The notes under the pieces are model-generated. The model saw only the letters and a list, made by a program, of their open reading frames with translations. It ran no database searches and was not told the DNA's origin. A DNA stretch of 64,000 nt from Juglans regia (lineage: Eukaryota > Streptophyta > Magnoliopsida > Fagales > Juglandaceae): positions 13,603,743 to 13,667,742 of the forward strand of contig NC_049901.1 in the NCBI RefSeq assembly GCF_001411555.2. Direction: 5' to 3'. A program made the position numbers and the translations under genes. Of the stretch, positions 36,111 through 49,200 are shown in pieces (positions within the stretch are counted from its first letter, which is position 1; each line of letters opens with the position of its first letter).

Positions 36111-36731
36111 ATTAATCTCTTCCTTGAACTCAATAATTTTGTTGGGGAAGAGATAGATTGTCAATTCCCTCCTGATCCAATGATGTTGTAAATTTTTTAT
36201 TTTTTTAAAAATGTTTATGATGATTAAAAAAATGCATGAAAAAAAGAAAAGAAAAATAAAAAAATGAAATACACATTCATGACATATTTTCAAGTTACTT
36301 TTTTATTAATTGTAGCAGTTCTCTTTAGTTAATTAAGAATATTATCATATTTAAATTATGTTAAAACTCTAATTATTTATATAGTTATACTTTTTAAAAA
36401 ATATTTAACAAAATTTCATTATTTATTTAATGATGAAATATTAGTATTTTATAAATGGCTTGGTTATTTTGAAATTAGTGATACTTGTGTAAAATCCTGT
36501 ATGGCATAAGATTTTCTAATTGATAAAAAAAATCACGTTTGCTACATCTGTCAAATTGAAGAAAAAAATAAAGTGTAATTTCAAATATTAAAATAGTCTA
36601 ATGTATAAGAATAAAATTATTATTTATTTATGTTCATCATTTATTATGAAATTTAAATTATATTAAAAATTTAAATTAATTAAATAGTTTTTTTCTCTTA
36701 AAAATGTACAGTAAAATTTCATTATTTATTT

Positions 36732-37326
36732 AATGATAAAAAATTAGTATTTTATAAATTAAAGTTGATTTTTAGTGTATGATATAATAAACAGTAATAG
36801 GATATGCGAAAAAAACATGCGAAGAAAAAAAATACAGCTTCTTTATTGATCATTTAAAACTTAAAAATCAATATTTTTTCCACTTTTTCTTTCTTCCTCT
36901 CTCTCATTCCCTACGCACGATTGCGGTATTACGTCGCACATTGGCATTCACACGATCAAAAAAAAAAAAAACCGGCTGATTTAGATTTACTGTTCACAAT
37001 GAACAGTAACAGTTATAGGCGCTTTTAATGATAAAAAATTAGTATTTTATAAATTAAAGTTGATTTTTAGTGTATAATATAATAAACAGTAATAGGATAT
37101 GCGAAAAAAAAATGTAAAGAAAAAAAAACAGCTTCTTTATTGATCATTTAAAACTCAAAAATCAATATTTTTTCTACTTTTTTTTCTTCCTCTTTCTCAT
37201 TCCCTACGTACGATTGCGGTATTACGTCACACATTAGCATTCACACAGTCAAAAAAAAAAAGTGACTGATTTAGATTTACTGTTCACGATGAACAGTAAT
37301 AAACAGTAATAGTTATAGGCACTTTT
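36732..37326. repeat. 295-bp tandem duplication (two copies)
   Basis: AATGATAAAAAATTAGTATT begins at 36732 and again at 37027. Both copies run through GCGGTATTACGTC and TACTGTTCAC motifs to a TTATAGGC end. A few substitutions and A-run length differences separate them. A looser third copy follows from about 37400. Confidence 0.85.
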
Positions 37327-37334
37327 AAGTAATA

Positions 37335-39084
37335 CTAGTGGTGATAAACGTGCAAAGCACGTTTGCCACATCTATCAAATTAAAAAAAATATATATATAA
37401 CTTTGAATATTAAAATATTTTAATGTATAAAAATAAAATTATTATTTATTTATGTTCATCATTTATTATGAAATTTAAATTATATTAAAAATTCAAATTA
37501 ATTAGATAATTTTTTTTCTTAAAAATGTACAGTAAAATTTTATTATTTATTTAATGATAAAAAATTAGTATTTTAATTATCTATTTTATGTTAGTTTAAA
37601 TCAATATTTAAACTTCTATCGTTAGATTAAATCTGAAAATTAAAGATGAAGAGTTGTAATTTAAAACCTATAAATCAATATTTTTCCCCACCTTTCATTT
37701 CTCTCTCTCTTTCATTCCCCACTCACAATTGTGGTATTACGTCGCACATTGACATTCACACAGACGAACCTAAAAAGAAACAAAAAAACAAAACAAACAT
37801 GAAAAAAAAAAAAAAAAAACCTCTTTACTGTTCATAACAGTAATGAACAGTATATGAATATGCGAAAAAAAAAACCACACAGCTTATTTACTGTTCATTA
37901 CTGTTGATTAACAGTAATATGATAGCCTCTTTTAAGATATCGACAAATATATATATATATATATAATTGAAGTTAATTTTAAGTGTATGATAGAATATTT
38001 ATATTTTAATTATCTATTTTATGTTAGTTTAAATCAATATTTAAACTTCTACCGTTAGATTAAATCTGAAGATTAAAAATGATATATCACTTTTAGTATT
38101 ACTCTATAAAAGTCTAAATAACTTAAATAAAAATCTAAAAAATACTTATCACACAAATTTGATCCAATCAATTCAATTATATATACTTGCTTTTACAAAT
38201 TCTAATATAATCACTAAAAATTCAAGAATTATAAATAACAATTACATAACAATTCGACTATAAAGCAAGCATTTGACAGAAGTAATAATTTATTTTACTC
38301 TTTAGATAAATACAAAAAAAAGTCTATTTAAAGAGAAAGAGATAATATAAACATTTGCGGAAAAAAACATGCGAAAAAAAAAAAAAAACTTTACACTGTT
38401 CATTATTGTTGATGAACGGTAATAAAGGTAATATAAAAAAAAAAAAAAAAAAAAACTCTACACTGTTCATTACTGTTGATGTTACTTTAAATTGAAGTTA
38501 ATTTTAAGTGTATGATAGAATATTTATATTTTAATTATCTATTTTATGTTAGTTTAAATCAATATTTAAACTTCTACCGTTAGATTAAATCTGAAGATTA
38601 AAAATGATATATCACTTTTAGTATTACTCTATAAAAGTCTAAATAACTTAAATAAAAATCTAAAAAATACTTATCACACAAATTTGATCCAATCAATTCA
38701 ATTATATATACTTGCTTTTACAAATTCTAATATAATCACTAAAAATTCAAGAATTATAAATAACAATTACATAAAAATTCGACTATAAAGCAAGCATTTG
38801 ACAGAAGTAATAATTTATTTTACTCTTTAGATAAATACAAAAAAAAGTCTATTTAAAGAGAAAGAGATAATATAAACATTTGCGGAAAAAAACATGCGAA
38901 AAAAAAAAAAAAACTTTACACTGTTCATTATTGTTGATGAACGGTAATAAAGGTAATATAAACAATTGTAAAAAAAAAAAAAAAAAAGAACTCTACACTG
39001 TTCATTACTGTTGATGAACAGTAACATCAACAGTAATGAACAGTACCTGCATAGCCACTTTTAAGTTATAGCGCAAGGCGCAGA
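37335..39084 (-). mobile_element. Non-autonomous Helitron-like element (putative)
   Basis: The minus-strand 3' end has the hairpin CGTGC-TTT-GCACG (37349-37361), 10 nt, then CTAG (37335-37338) followed by T. The putative 5' end is TCTGCGCC at 39084, preceded by A. The interior is non-coding, AT-rich, with repeated CTGTTCATTACTGTTGAT motifs and a 525-bp tandem duplication. The 3' end is convincing; the 5' end is inferred. Confidence 0.45.
37966..39015. repeat. 525-bp tandem duplication (two copies)
   Basis: ATTGAAGTTAATTTTAAGTG occurs at 37966 and 38491, and the next 470 bp are almost identical, including a long poly(A) and CACTGTTCATTATTGTTGAT. The copies differ mainly in poly(A) length and a few bases near the end. 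The second copy ends 80 bp before an assembly gap. Confidence 0.92.
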
Positions 39085-39098
39085 TATATATATATTAC

Positions 39099-39198
39099 NN
39101 NNNNNNNNNNNNNNNNNNNNNNNNNNNNNNNNNNNNNNNNNNNNNNNNNNNNNNNNNNNNNNNNNNNNNNNNNNNNNNNNNNNNNNNNNNNNNNNNNN
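39099..39198. other. Assembly gap (100 N)
   Basis: Exactly 100 N, a conventional placeholder for unknown length. Confidence 0.99.
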
Positions 39199-40019
39199 CT
39201 CGTAAAAGAGCAAAGACTTTTTTTTATTTTAATATCACATGTTTTACCTTTTGCCTATTTCATTCAAAATATATTCTTGCATTGGATTCCTCTATATAAT
39301 AATAAAATATTATTAATTTTATATTTTTGTTAATTTTTATTTAATTTATTTTTGTCTTAATTTATAATTATATATTAATTAATAAACATATTTTCAATAA
39401 AAAAGAAAAGAAAAGATTATAATGAGTAGAATTTTTGTTATAATTATAGGATTTTGGAGTGCATGAGATCCGAAGTAACTTCATGCTTGTCCAAGGCAAA
39501 CGAAAAAACTGTTCTACCTCTCTTATCAAAAATAAAAAGAGAAAACTGCTCTACCTCGCACGAATGCTGTGTTGCCAATTAATTCCAGCAATCTTGTGAT
39601 TTTTTAACGAATTAAAAGGGTTAATGAAAAAATAATTACATGTAAATCCTACACTAGATACAAAAATGTAAGAGTAATGATATACACAAGACACATTTTC
39701 ACAACACATTTCACAACAATATTATAAGATGAGGGTATTTTGTAAAATGATGTTATTTTTAAAAGATATTTTACAAAAGTACTCCTAATTTAAAATATAA
39801 TTGTGTAAAGTGTTGTAAAAAATATTGTATAAATCATTTTTCAAAAGGCAATTTCATCTAAAACTAATCCCTCACAAATTTATGAGGGAAATTAGGCTAA
39901 TGAATTGATTTCAGCTGATTTTCCTCTGAAGTTCTCACCTTCATTCACAAGCATTGAGAGTAATCTAATTGCACCAAATCAAGATAATGGGAATCTCGAA
40001 AGAAGCTCAATTAGATGGC

Positions 40020-40068
<49 letters not shown>

Positions 40069-42229
40069 TAACCACAACTCATTACCCAATTAAGAACCCA
40101 ACTCAGGCAAACATTCTTCCAGCCCATAAAATGAATTACATGATCAATGTCTTCCAGCCCATAACCAAAAAACATGTATTTCAAACAGCTAGAATAATAT
40201 ATTCTATTTCAACCAAAGAAAATGATGCCAACACGATGATCATCGGCTTCAGCATTAATGTTTCCTAAGCTGCGGCTTCAAACATTTGGCCGGTGGTGTG
40301 AGGAGTACCTGCAAACACATAACACTTAGATGACAGATACAATGGGAATCAACATAATCCAGACCATCATCTGTTCTCTGAAGCACTCCAACCAGAACTC
40401 ATCTGCACGTTTTAGACAACTTCAATCATACCCCCCACATCGAACACTTTGTTCACAATCCACAAGGTCTGCTGATCATTAAAACGTAATAATAAACAAG
40501 GAGGAGGATAACACATGAAAATTAATATGCAACAGATGAACCAACTTTTATTAACTTGGGTTCTTTTTTCCATTTTCTAGCATGATTTCAAATTATTTAC
40601 AGTTGAGCTTCCTTATTCATGTTAAGTACCATTGCACTTAATAAAAATCGACCAAATCCCAGAACTTGACCCAGAAAATTATTGACAGAAACAAAGTCTA
40701 GAAGCACAAACACTAAATAAAGGAATGTAAGAATGTAAAAATGCCAGAAGCACAAACACTAAATTCGAGTGGTGCTGCGTCAAACTGAAGCACAAATACA
40801 AAAACCACAAATACAAACGCTTGAAGAAACCCTAAAATTCAAAATCCCTAAAATAAACCTACGGCAAAAACACTGGGCAAGTCTATCAAAATTATCACTA
40901 TTATAGGAGTGTAATCAGTCCAGTTCCGTTTTGGATAAAATTTAACACCAAACCGGTATGTACCGATTTTACTTTTTCGAAAACTAATTATGCACCGGTT
41001 ATCCTCCTAAATCAGTACCTCTGGTTTTACCGGTTCCGGTCTGATTCGGTCCTATTTTTCGGTTTTAATAAAATGTAAATTTGTCATAAAAAGTTATGTT
41101 TATTAAAAAAAAAAAAAACTGTTTTAAAAAATTTGCTTTATTAAAAATCTGTTACTATTTACAAAAATCTGATTTATAAAAAAATCTATAATGTAAAAAA
41201 AAATCTGCTACAAAAAATTTGTTTTATTAAAAATCTGTTACTATAAAAAAACTGTTTTAAAAAAATTTATTTTATTAAAAATATGTTACTATGTATAAAA
41301 ATATGCTTTATAAAAAAAATCTGTTATGTAAAAAACAATCTGCTATAAAAAAATCTGTTATAAAAAATTTGTTTGAAAAATTTATTTAATAAATTAGAAC
41401 TTTAATTAGATGTAGATGTTAGTAATTAGTTAATAGTGAATTAGTAATATGTTAGGCCTAGTTTATTTTTAATGATGAGATGAGATGAAATTTTTTAAAA
41501 TATGTATAACTATTGAAATATGTTGAATATAAATAAAATAAGATAAAATGTATTTATTTATAAAAATGAGATGAGATTAGTTTTTTTTAAAGTATTTATA
41601 TGGTGGGATACATAAATAATTATATTAATTTTTTATAGTTTGTACTTTCAGAAAACCTTGAAGACCGTGCATAAACAGTAACAACGGTTTCTTGGTTTCA
41701 GTTTCTATGTTTTCCTGGGCGCTTATGTGCCACGTTTTGCCTTTTTTTTTTCCCTGCTTCCATTGTTTACCAAGTATGTGTAATTATTTTTTCATTTTTT
41801 CAAATATTTTACTGAGTCTTTAGAAATATTTGTAAAGGAAATGAGTAACACAACCTCATTTTAAAAAATATTATGCTAAAATATTCCTAAAATATATTAT
41901 TTTTATCGAATATTGTACTGAGTCATTCCTAATATTTCGTAAAATTAAACACAATCTGATTTAAAAAAATATATTCCTAAAATATCAAGTAAAAATAAAT
42001 AAATAACTGAATCCAAAATTTCGATTCATCTACTATTTCTCATTAAATAAATAATCAAATAGGATGTATGATGAAATATTGAGCAATCCACAACGACAAT
42101 CGTAACACCATTAAATTCATAGCTCATATAAAATACATCAGTTGTCCAAAATAAGGGTAATTCAATGCCAACAATAAAATAACAGTATTAAATACACGTT
42201 GATCCTTAAATAACACCATCAATGGGCAC
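39199..42229. other. Spacer with repeats, one doubtful exon
   Basis: Contains a (TA)n at about 40022-40064, an imperfect array of ATAAAAAATCTG-like units at about 41090-41400 and a MITE-like piece at about 41455-41600. At 40265-40308 (minus) a short stretch after a good acceptor would encode TPHTTGQMFEAAA and a stop in phase 1. It may be a terminal exon or its relic, but nothing upstream supports it. Confidence 0.35.
41455..41600 (+). repeat. MITE-like repeat, short form
   Basis: GGCCTAGTTTATTTTTAATG, then TGAGATGAGATGAAAT and AAAATGAGATGAGATTAG near the ends. The interior is shortened. Confidence 0.35.
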
Positions 42230-43637
42230 CCATTGCTTCCCACATAAAAATAACAATCTCATCTCTAATTGTAATCATATTGTTTGTGCTTCAGTCGTCA
42301 AGTCTACATTACGATATGAGAATACCCCGTCACCAACAGCAGGCTCAATAACTTGTAGCTGCATCCTACTTCATTTCTGAAATATCTAGTCATAGGGGGT
42401 GACCGTTTTAATAAAGTTGTACAGTGCACAACATGCTGTAATAACGAGTCATTGCCGCCTAATCGAATATGCATGCATTAACGAAATGATTTTGAACCGT
42501 TCTTTTACAACACCAAAAGTTCATTCTATAATATTACGAACTATTGAGTGACGGTAATTGAAATAATTTTTATATTCCTGAAATTGCCTCTGGTTGTAAC
42601 GATCACTCATATGATAACGTTCTCTTGGATATGGGGCAGCAATCTCGTGGTACATGGATAAGTTGAATCCGCAAGATAATATTAACCGGAGAGTCCATTT
42701 ATGGCCAAAACACATAGTTCAATTAATATAACGGGAAAAAAATATCAGTTCCAACTTTAAAATATTTGAAAAAGTTTCCAAAAAAAAAATGTTTACCCTC
42801 TGGTGGCCATGGAAAACGGGCTCGTGAATCACTGACGGCATGGTGGAAGACACATGCGTCATGCGTGGATCCTTACCATCTAATGTAAATAAATATAAAC
42901 TTCATATCGAAGTCAACTATGCCCAGTACATTCTGGGCAACTCGCCCCAATCTATTTCAATATGCCTCACGCAACTCAGCTGGGACGACAGCTGGTATCA
43001 TCGTACCCTCTATCGCACCAATGCATCACTATCAAGTCATAAATAAATCTGTCAATAAACAGCTACCTCTTAGATGAAGTGATTGTTACATTTTATTTCG
43101 TAAAGAAAGTTTGAGTTTTATTTATTCCCTTAAACCAATGATAATTACGACGGGTGCTTGAAATATAAGGGTGCACGCTGTCCCTATGTGTTGGCACAAT
43201 CAAATGTCTCCCAAATTCACATAATGCGTTAATCACATTTCTGACGTGTTGATTAATTGTTTGTATCGAATGTTGAAATCTTTCTCCAACTATTCACTAG
43301 CCTTCTGCGTGGCCCACAGGGAGGCAAAATATAGCCATTGATTCCTCCACCGTCACTTCTATTCTAGAATCACATAACAAGTGATTGTTACGTAACAAAG
43401 CGCATAAACATTGTAATGTAGGTACCTCTAGATGAAACATATCCCTACAGTTATTTGGATGTCTATTTAAAACTCTTAGAATATATTCATGCTCGCGGAG
43501 GCCTATATTATATTGTGGCATTGGATGATTCCTTCTCCGTCAGCAGGACAATATCCTAATTACGTTCATGATATCCATTATCTCTATCGGATCATCAGTA
43601 TCACTCCCTTCAATCCAAGAATTGTTATCATTCATTC
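42230..43637 (-). pseudogene. Second Harbinger-type transposase, decayed
   Basis: Minus strand from ATG at about 43635. The N-terminal block reads HEYILRVLNRHPNNCRDMFHLEVPTLQCL at 43480-43390 (given here in part), followed by VTVEESMAIFCLPVGH, the usual domain before the DDE region of plant Harbinger proteins. Further down are GSTHDACVFHHAVSD (about 42860) and RHSIVRNIIERTFGVVKERF (about 42510), with the catalytic Glu. Many stops and frame changes intervene, so it is strongly degraded and unlike the first copy. Confidence 0.75.
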
Positions 43638-43639
43638 TC

Positions 43640-46189
43640 TAATATAAGATGTTGAATTGTGCTAAAAATTCAAGACAAGATTCAAAAGGCAAGAACCGTG
43701 GACTCCTAAAAGTTGTACGGTGAAGAATTGTGATAGGGCCAATTTCTTCAAAACTTCAAAATCAGACTCAAATTTCCAAGAATTTACGAGATGGAGAAGA
43801 ATTGTGATAAGGCCAATGACTATCTAAACTTCAAAATCAGATTCCAATTCAGCAATGGTTTTACATCCCTCACTTTCTCAAGACTTGCACTAAAATAAAT
43901 AAATATATAAAAATGATTGTCAATAATCTTTCCCAAGACTTAACCAGACTTTGGGTTGGTGGGAACTCATGCTTCCTAACGGTGATTTCTATGCCCCATT
44001 TAGACTTTACTACCTAAAAAATGACATTATTAGACCCAAGCTGTAAATTAAGGAAAAAAAAATTACTTCAAATTGAGATATTGGTTTATGTATAAGAATA
44101 GAAAATGAGAGCTTTTTTTTTAATGTGTGAAAAGGCAAGTGCAATAATTGAGTAATGTGTTAATTAGCCTTTCATCAGTAATGCATCAATAAAATGCATC
44201 AGTATTGATTAGAAAAAATGAATCAGAAAAATGGCGTTCCAATAATAACAAAGACAATAATAGTTGGGTCAAGAATTTAATACCACACAGTAGTACACAA
44301 ACAAATATTAGTTTTCTATGGTTCTTACTGAATTATCCAAATATCTTAAAAGACCACATGATAAAATAAAAATCACGGATTCAATATGTGCAATCTTGGA
44401 TAATTTATCTTTTATGTATTTATGAGAATGCCATGCTCATTTGTCTCAGGCTTGCCTACTCTAAGCCAAAAGTTAAAACACCCACAGTTATTAGAAAGTC
44501 TCCTCACCCTTCAAATGGGAGCATTTCAGCCTGAAAATTTAAGAAAATGGACTTGCACAATAATATCAAACACTGGGAGTTCATCATGCATAATCGTGTT
44601 GACTCTTGTACAAAATGAGGTTTTCATAAGTATTGATGCATAGGTCTTCCTAAAACTTAACTGAAGTCATAAAATAGCACCATAGTCACAATAGAAACTT
44701 AAGATTGATTGGGTAGCCAATAGTTTAAGAGCAGTGAACTGCACTCATATACCATTTGACAAAATGAGCTTAAGAATGATTAACATAAAAAAAAAAAATG
44801 ACATTCGGTGGGTGTAATAAAGTAGTTTTGTTAGTGGGAAACACTAGTCTTAAAAGAGGGTGGGAATGCCTTAAACAATAAAAACTATGTGTGTACAAAA
44901 TCAATAAATTCTTCTACATTGCTAAATCAACAATAACACAAAAACCAATTAGGCTAGTGAGATTCGTCTAGAAGTTCAAAACTCTTCTTGGCCTAGGTAG
45001 TGTCACTAATTTTAGACCATACATCAAACAAATTCTCTACCTCACAAAAAGAGAAGAAAAGGAAAATAAGTAAATCTGAAACTCATAACCACCCAACGAC
45101 TCTAGGAGAAAGATATCATAATCCCCAGGTACTGACAGCAGTGTATCATGAGCCCATCTTCTAACAGAACACACAGGAAAATTGCAAATGTACCCCTGGT
45201 CAGCCCAACACACAGGAACAAAATAAACCCAGAAGTGATCTATATGGCTTGATAAAAACAGCTTGTAATGCTTCTGATCCTTGATATTATGGTTTTCTAT
45301 CAAAAAAAGAAGAAGAATAAAGCAATTCTACTCAGCCTACTCTTTGTTTGAAATCTTGTTGTCTCTAGAATTACCTATGCTAGAAAAATTCTTGGCCAAA
45401 GAAGAGCATTTTCTCAACAGAATAATAGAGAACATCGCCCAGAATTTAAAAATTTCCTTAAGGTGCATTGTTCAAGTGGATTGATCACAAAAAAATATTG
45501 AATTTCATTACCCCAAAAAGAAACTTAAGCAAAAAACACACTAAACTGGAACATAAGATAATATTATATTATGTGGTAGGTCCTACCTTAATTTAAAAGC
45601 ATTATTTTCAATTACCCAAACTGATTTAATATATTTAACATAGCCACCGTTTGCTTTCCCCTTCCTCTTCTTTCTTTCAAGTTAAAGAAAATTTTTGATA
45701 AAATAAACAACAATGATAGAGCATTTTGGAGAAGAAAAATAACCTTATTGCTGCATCAACTACCTTTGATAGAATTTGATGATTTTGATGCTCTCTCGAT
45801 CACGTTCAAAACCTACAACTGCCCGTTGGCCAATCATTAGAGAAGTAAGACTACAAAATTTAGATACTCCACAAGACAAGTTGTCACTATCTAACAATTT
45901 ATCAATTTAAGAGGCATGAAAAAGGAATCTATACAAATTCTAATAACATTAACAATTATATGAACAAAAAAGAAAGAATGCCCACAACATAACATAATAT
46001 TATTAATAGAAAAATATGTAAAAGCAATATACCAAACTGTTTTTGGAATAATAACATTCAATCATGTCCAAAGATGTCTCCAAACCAACAAATGTTAACA
46101 ACAACAAAGCACACATAAGAAATAAAAATACATAACAACGCCAATGAACAGTTACAACTCAGCAAATCAACTATGCATAACCTAATGCA
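43640..46189. other. Interior of second Harbinger region, no gene seen
   Basis: AT-rich; several open stretches of 60-90 codons show no recognisable domain or codon-like pattern. Confidence 0.4.
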
Positions 46190-47200
46190 CAAGCTAGTTA
46201 CTAATCAACATTGTATAGCCCACGCTCGCCTATGGACATCATCCATCATCATAAATTCTCTTTGAGCTAGGGAATGCATTAATCAATCAAACGCACGAGA
46301 GAAAATATTATCCAACAGTGGGGACTGAAGTGCCTGTAACAAGGCCACACAGTGTGAAAAAGGATCCCAAGCATCATCACTGTCCATGCCATGTGTGGAT
46401 CCTTTGCTACGTTTTTACCCAGAGGCTTCCCTTTTGCCCTCGTAACACTTTCAACGTGTCTCATAGAAACACGTGATCTCTGTAACCATGTTCGATATCT
46501 CCTTATCATGCTGGTTGCTTTGCCCTTCCTTCTGACGTTATCGGGACGAGGGAGTTGATGGTGTCTCCATGTCTATGGAAAAATGCGACGGGTCATCATA
46601 AACAAAATCCCAATTGGCTCGGGTGCCAAGTGCCGAGCCCCGACGCCGCATCTCAACGTCAAAGCGCTTCTCCTCATCTGAAGTTGGTGGTGTTTCGGTG
46701 GACACGTGGTAGAGTGTGCCCGTGGCAATAGAAGCGCCAAAAATAGTATAGAGGTCTGCATATCGTGGGTAGCCAGAGGTACATAACTTCTTCAGTTGTG
46801 GTTTGGCCTGATCAAAATTTTAATATCTATATATTAGAGAGGGATTAAGGTGGGAAAAATACTAATCAATAAATAGATTATTGTATAATATTATAAATGA
46901 CGTGGTTAGAGCTTCGTTACCCTAATGGCATTTGCCCAATATTCGTCGCTCCCTAGAATCATTTTGGTATCGGGATCCCATCCCATACTAGTTTAGTGCA
47001 TGAAGTCCATGAAAAGTCGTTTCATCATCTTGAGCCTATGTATTTTTTCATTGATTTGGCTCGGATCATACGTCCTTACGCCCAAAGCCGTAAGGCGTGC
47101 AGCATAGGACGCGTGGTCCCTAGAAGTGATCTTGCCAGCCCTCAGTGCACCATTAAGGGCGTCAACAAACATCATGTCAATGAAGACGTCCTCCATTCTA
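46190..47200 (-). pseudogene. Second Harbinger ORF1 (Myb/SANT-like), decayed
   Basis: The minus-strand start MEDVFIDMMFVDALNGALRA, then INEKIHRLKMMKRLF and MGWDPDTKMILGSDEYWA, are hallmarks of the plant Myb/SANT-like accessory proteins of Harbinger elements. The C-terminal part (METPSTPSS, then VTEI...SHCVALLQAL-like) is broken by frame changes. Same strand as the transposase at 42230-43637, so probably the same element family. Its TIRs were not located. Confidence 0.7.
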
Positions 47201-47363
47201 TTTGTCTATATTTCTCGATCAACGTGTGAAATGTCGAGACCAGAGAAGGAAAAATCAGCAATGAATGGGAACCAATAGAAAAAACAACTAGAATGAAAAT
47301 TATACACGAAAAAAAAAACAAAAACAAAACTCAAAACAGAAAACCTTCAAAAAAATAAGAGAG

Positions 47364-47463
47364 NNNNNNNNNNNNNNNNNNNNNNNNNNNNNNNNNNNNN
47401 NNNNNNNNNNNNNNNNNNNNNNNNNNNNNNNNNNNNNNNNNNNNNNNNNNNNNNNNNNNNNNN
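47364..47463. other. Assembly gap (100 N)
   Basis: Exactly 100 N. It separates the decayed Harbinger ORF1 from the pararetrovirus remains. Confidence 0.99.
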
Positions 47464-49200
47464 AAAATTATCAACTGATTCAGAACAAATTGTTCGATAC
47501 CACTCAGGATGTTGGAATCCCACCCAAAAGAATTATAGTACTATTAAAAAAGAAATCTTAGCTATTGTATTATGTATTTTTAAATTTCAAGATGATTTGT
47601 TAAACCAAAATTTTTTACTTGGAATAGATTGTAAATTAGCTAAGGAAGTTTTGATTAAAGATGTGAAAAACCTGGCTACTAAACAAATATTTGCTAGATG
47701 ACAATCTATATTAAGTATTTTTTTATTTTGATATTGAACATATTAAAAGAGAATTTAATTCTCTTCCTGATTTTCTATCCCGAGAATTCTTACAAGAAAA
47801 ATCATGTCAACCTCAAAGTCAAAAGTAAAGTCCAAATCCTCTTACGCACGACCACCATCTCCTCCCTATCCTTCACCTTGTCCTTCTGCAACTCTAAGAC
47901 CATATACGTTATTGGGATCATTTCCACAAAACATTAGACCTTCCTACAATTCATTCTCACCATTAGCTTCTCCAAAAGTACTAACCTACTCCAAAACTGT
48001 TTCCTCTTCTTCCTCTTCTCCTTCCCAAATTATTAATCCTCCATTACTATCTCAGTTTTATTCATCTCCTGTTATCATTAAATCTCATTGGCACCCAGTC
48101 TTCCCCATCGAATCTAAAATTCAACACCTATCTGACCCCCAAAAATTACTTGATGCATTTCTTTTACCAGTCTGGCATTATATCCCACAAAACATTAAGA
48201 AAATTCAACATTTTTATTAATTTATATTAGTAGACACCGACTCAATTATTCTCTCTGAAATCCTTTGTTCTCTTCAAACTCAACCTTCTCCACTTTCATC
48301 CTCAATTATTACTTTTCATAAAGTTACCATTAAACAGGTTCTCACTTTGGAACAATGGGGAAAAAATCCCTATTTAACAAGAAAGTTGGAACAATGGGAA
48401 AAAAATTCCTATTTAACAAGAAAGTTTTCTCATCCTTATGATTCGCCGTAATATGATTATTATGATTACCAGCAAGCATGGACAAAAATGTTCCTGAAGC
48501 AAAACAAACTTTTGTATAATTCGTAGTTCCTTCATTTTGATAAATTACAAGAAATCAACACACTCCCAAAATGGTTCTCGCTATGGTGGGACTATTATGG
48601 ACCCGAACCTCTTCTCCTTCCTTTCCCCCTCTAGGAAAGTCTTCGAATTTTTACTTCACAAAATGATTATCCACCAACATTATGCTACTTCTTCTTTTCT
48701 TCCTGAAGACAAAATTAAATTGGATAATGAAATGAGAATACGTTATCAAACCTCATCCATCCTTCAAAAACATTATGTTCCTAGCCCGACAAGTCTTTGT
48801 CAAATGGTGGGAAAAATACAATTATGATTATTTCTTATAAATATTTTCAGAAATTACCAAAATTCTAGAAGTTCTAGTCCAACGGAACATATTTCAATCA
48901 CAATTAGCATCTATTACCAACAAGAAAGACTTGAAAAAATTAGCCGAAACAATGTCGCAAATTTCAGATAGCGATAATGAAGAAGAAGCACCACATCCAG
49001 CTAGATTATCTCCATTACAACAACCTGTATTATCACCGGTCCATCCGGCCTCTCCATCTCAATAGGCCTCTCATTCTCAGGATAACTCAGCAACCACTCA
49101 TTCTCAAGATTACTCACCCTACCATTCAGTACATCTGATGGATTCCCAAGACCCATTCAATATGGAATTAGTAAATTATGACTCCCAGATTATGTGATTC
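47464..49200 (+). pseudogene. Endogenous pararetrovirus (Caulimoviridae-like) remains
   Basis: Directly after the gap, 47464-47813 encodes the end of a caulimovirid-type polyprotein: the RNase H region with HSGCWNPTQKNYSTIKKEIL and a phrase typical of the enzyme's C-terminus, interrupted by a stop at about 47699 and a frame change. A second region (47804-49190) starts with a Ser/Pro-rich segment and continues with a block often found next to it in plant endogenous pararetroviruses (SHWHPVFPIESKIQHLSDPQ and the following WHYIPQN). It has several stops, including near 48218, 48450, 48525 and 48650. The copy is dead. Assignment to a genus (for example Florendovirus) is only a guess. Confidence 0.7.

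Noticed and set aside
36732..39015. CRISPR-like or phage-like array
   Set aside because: The repeats are long tandem duplications (295 and 525 bp) without spacers, in a plant nuclear context.
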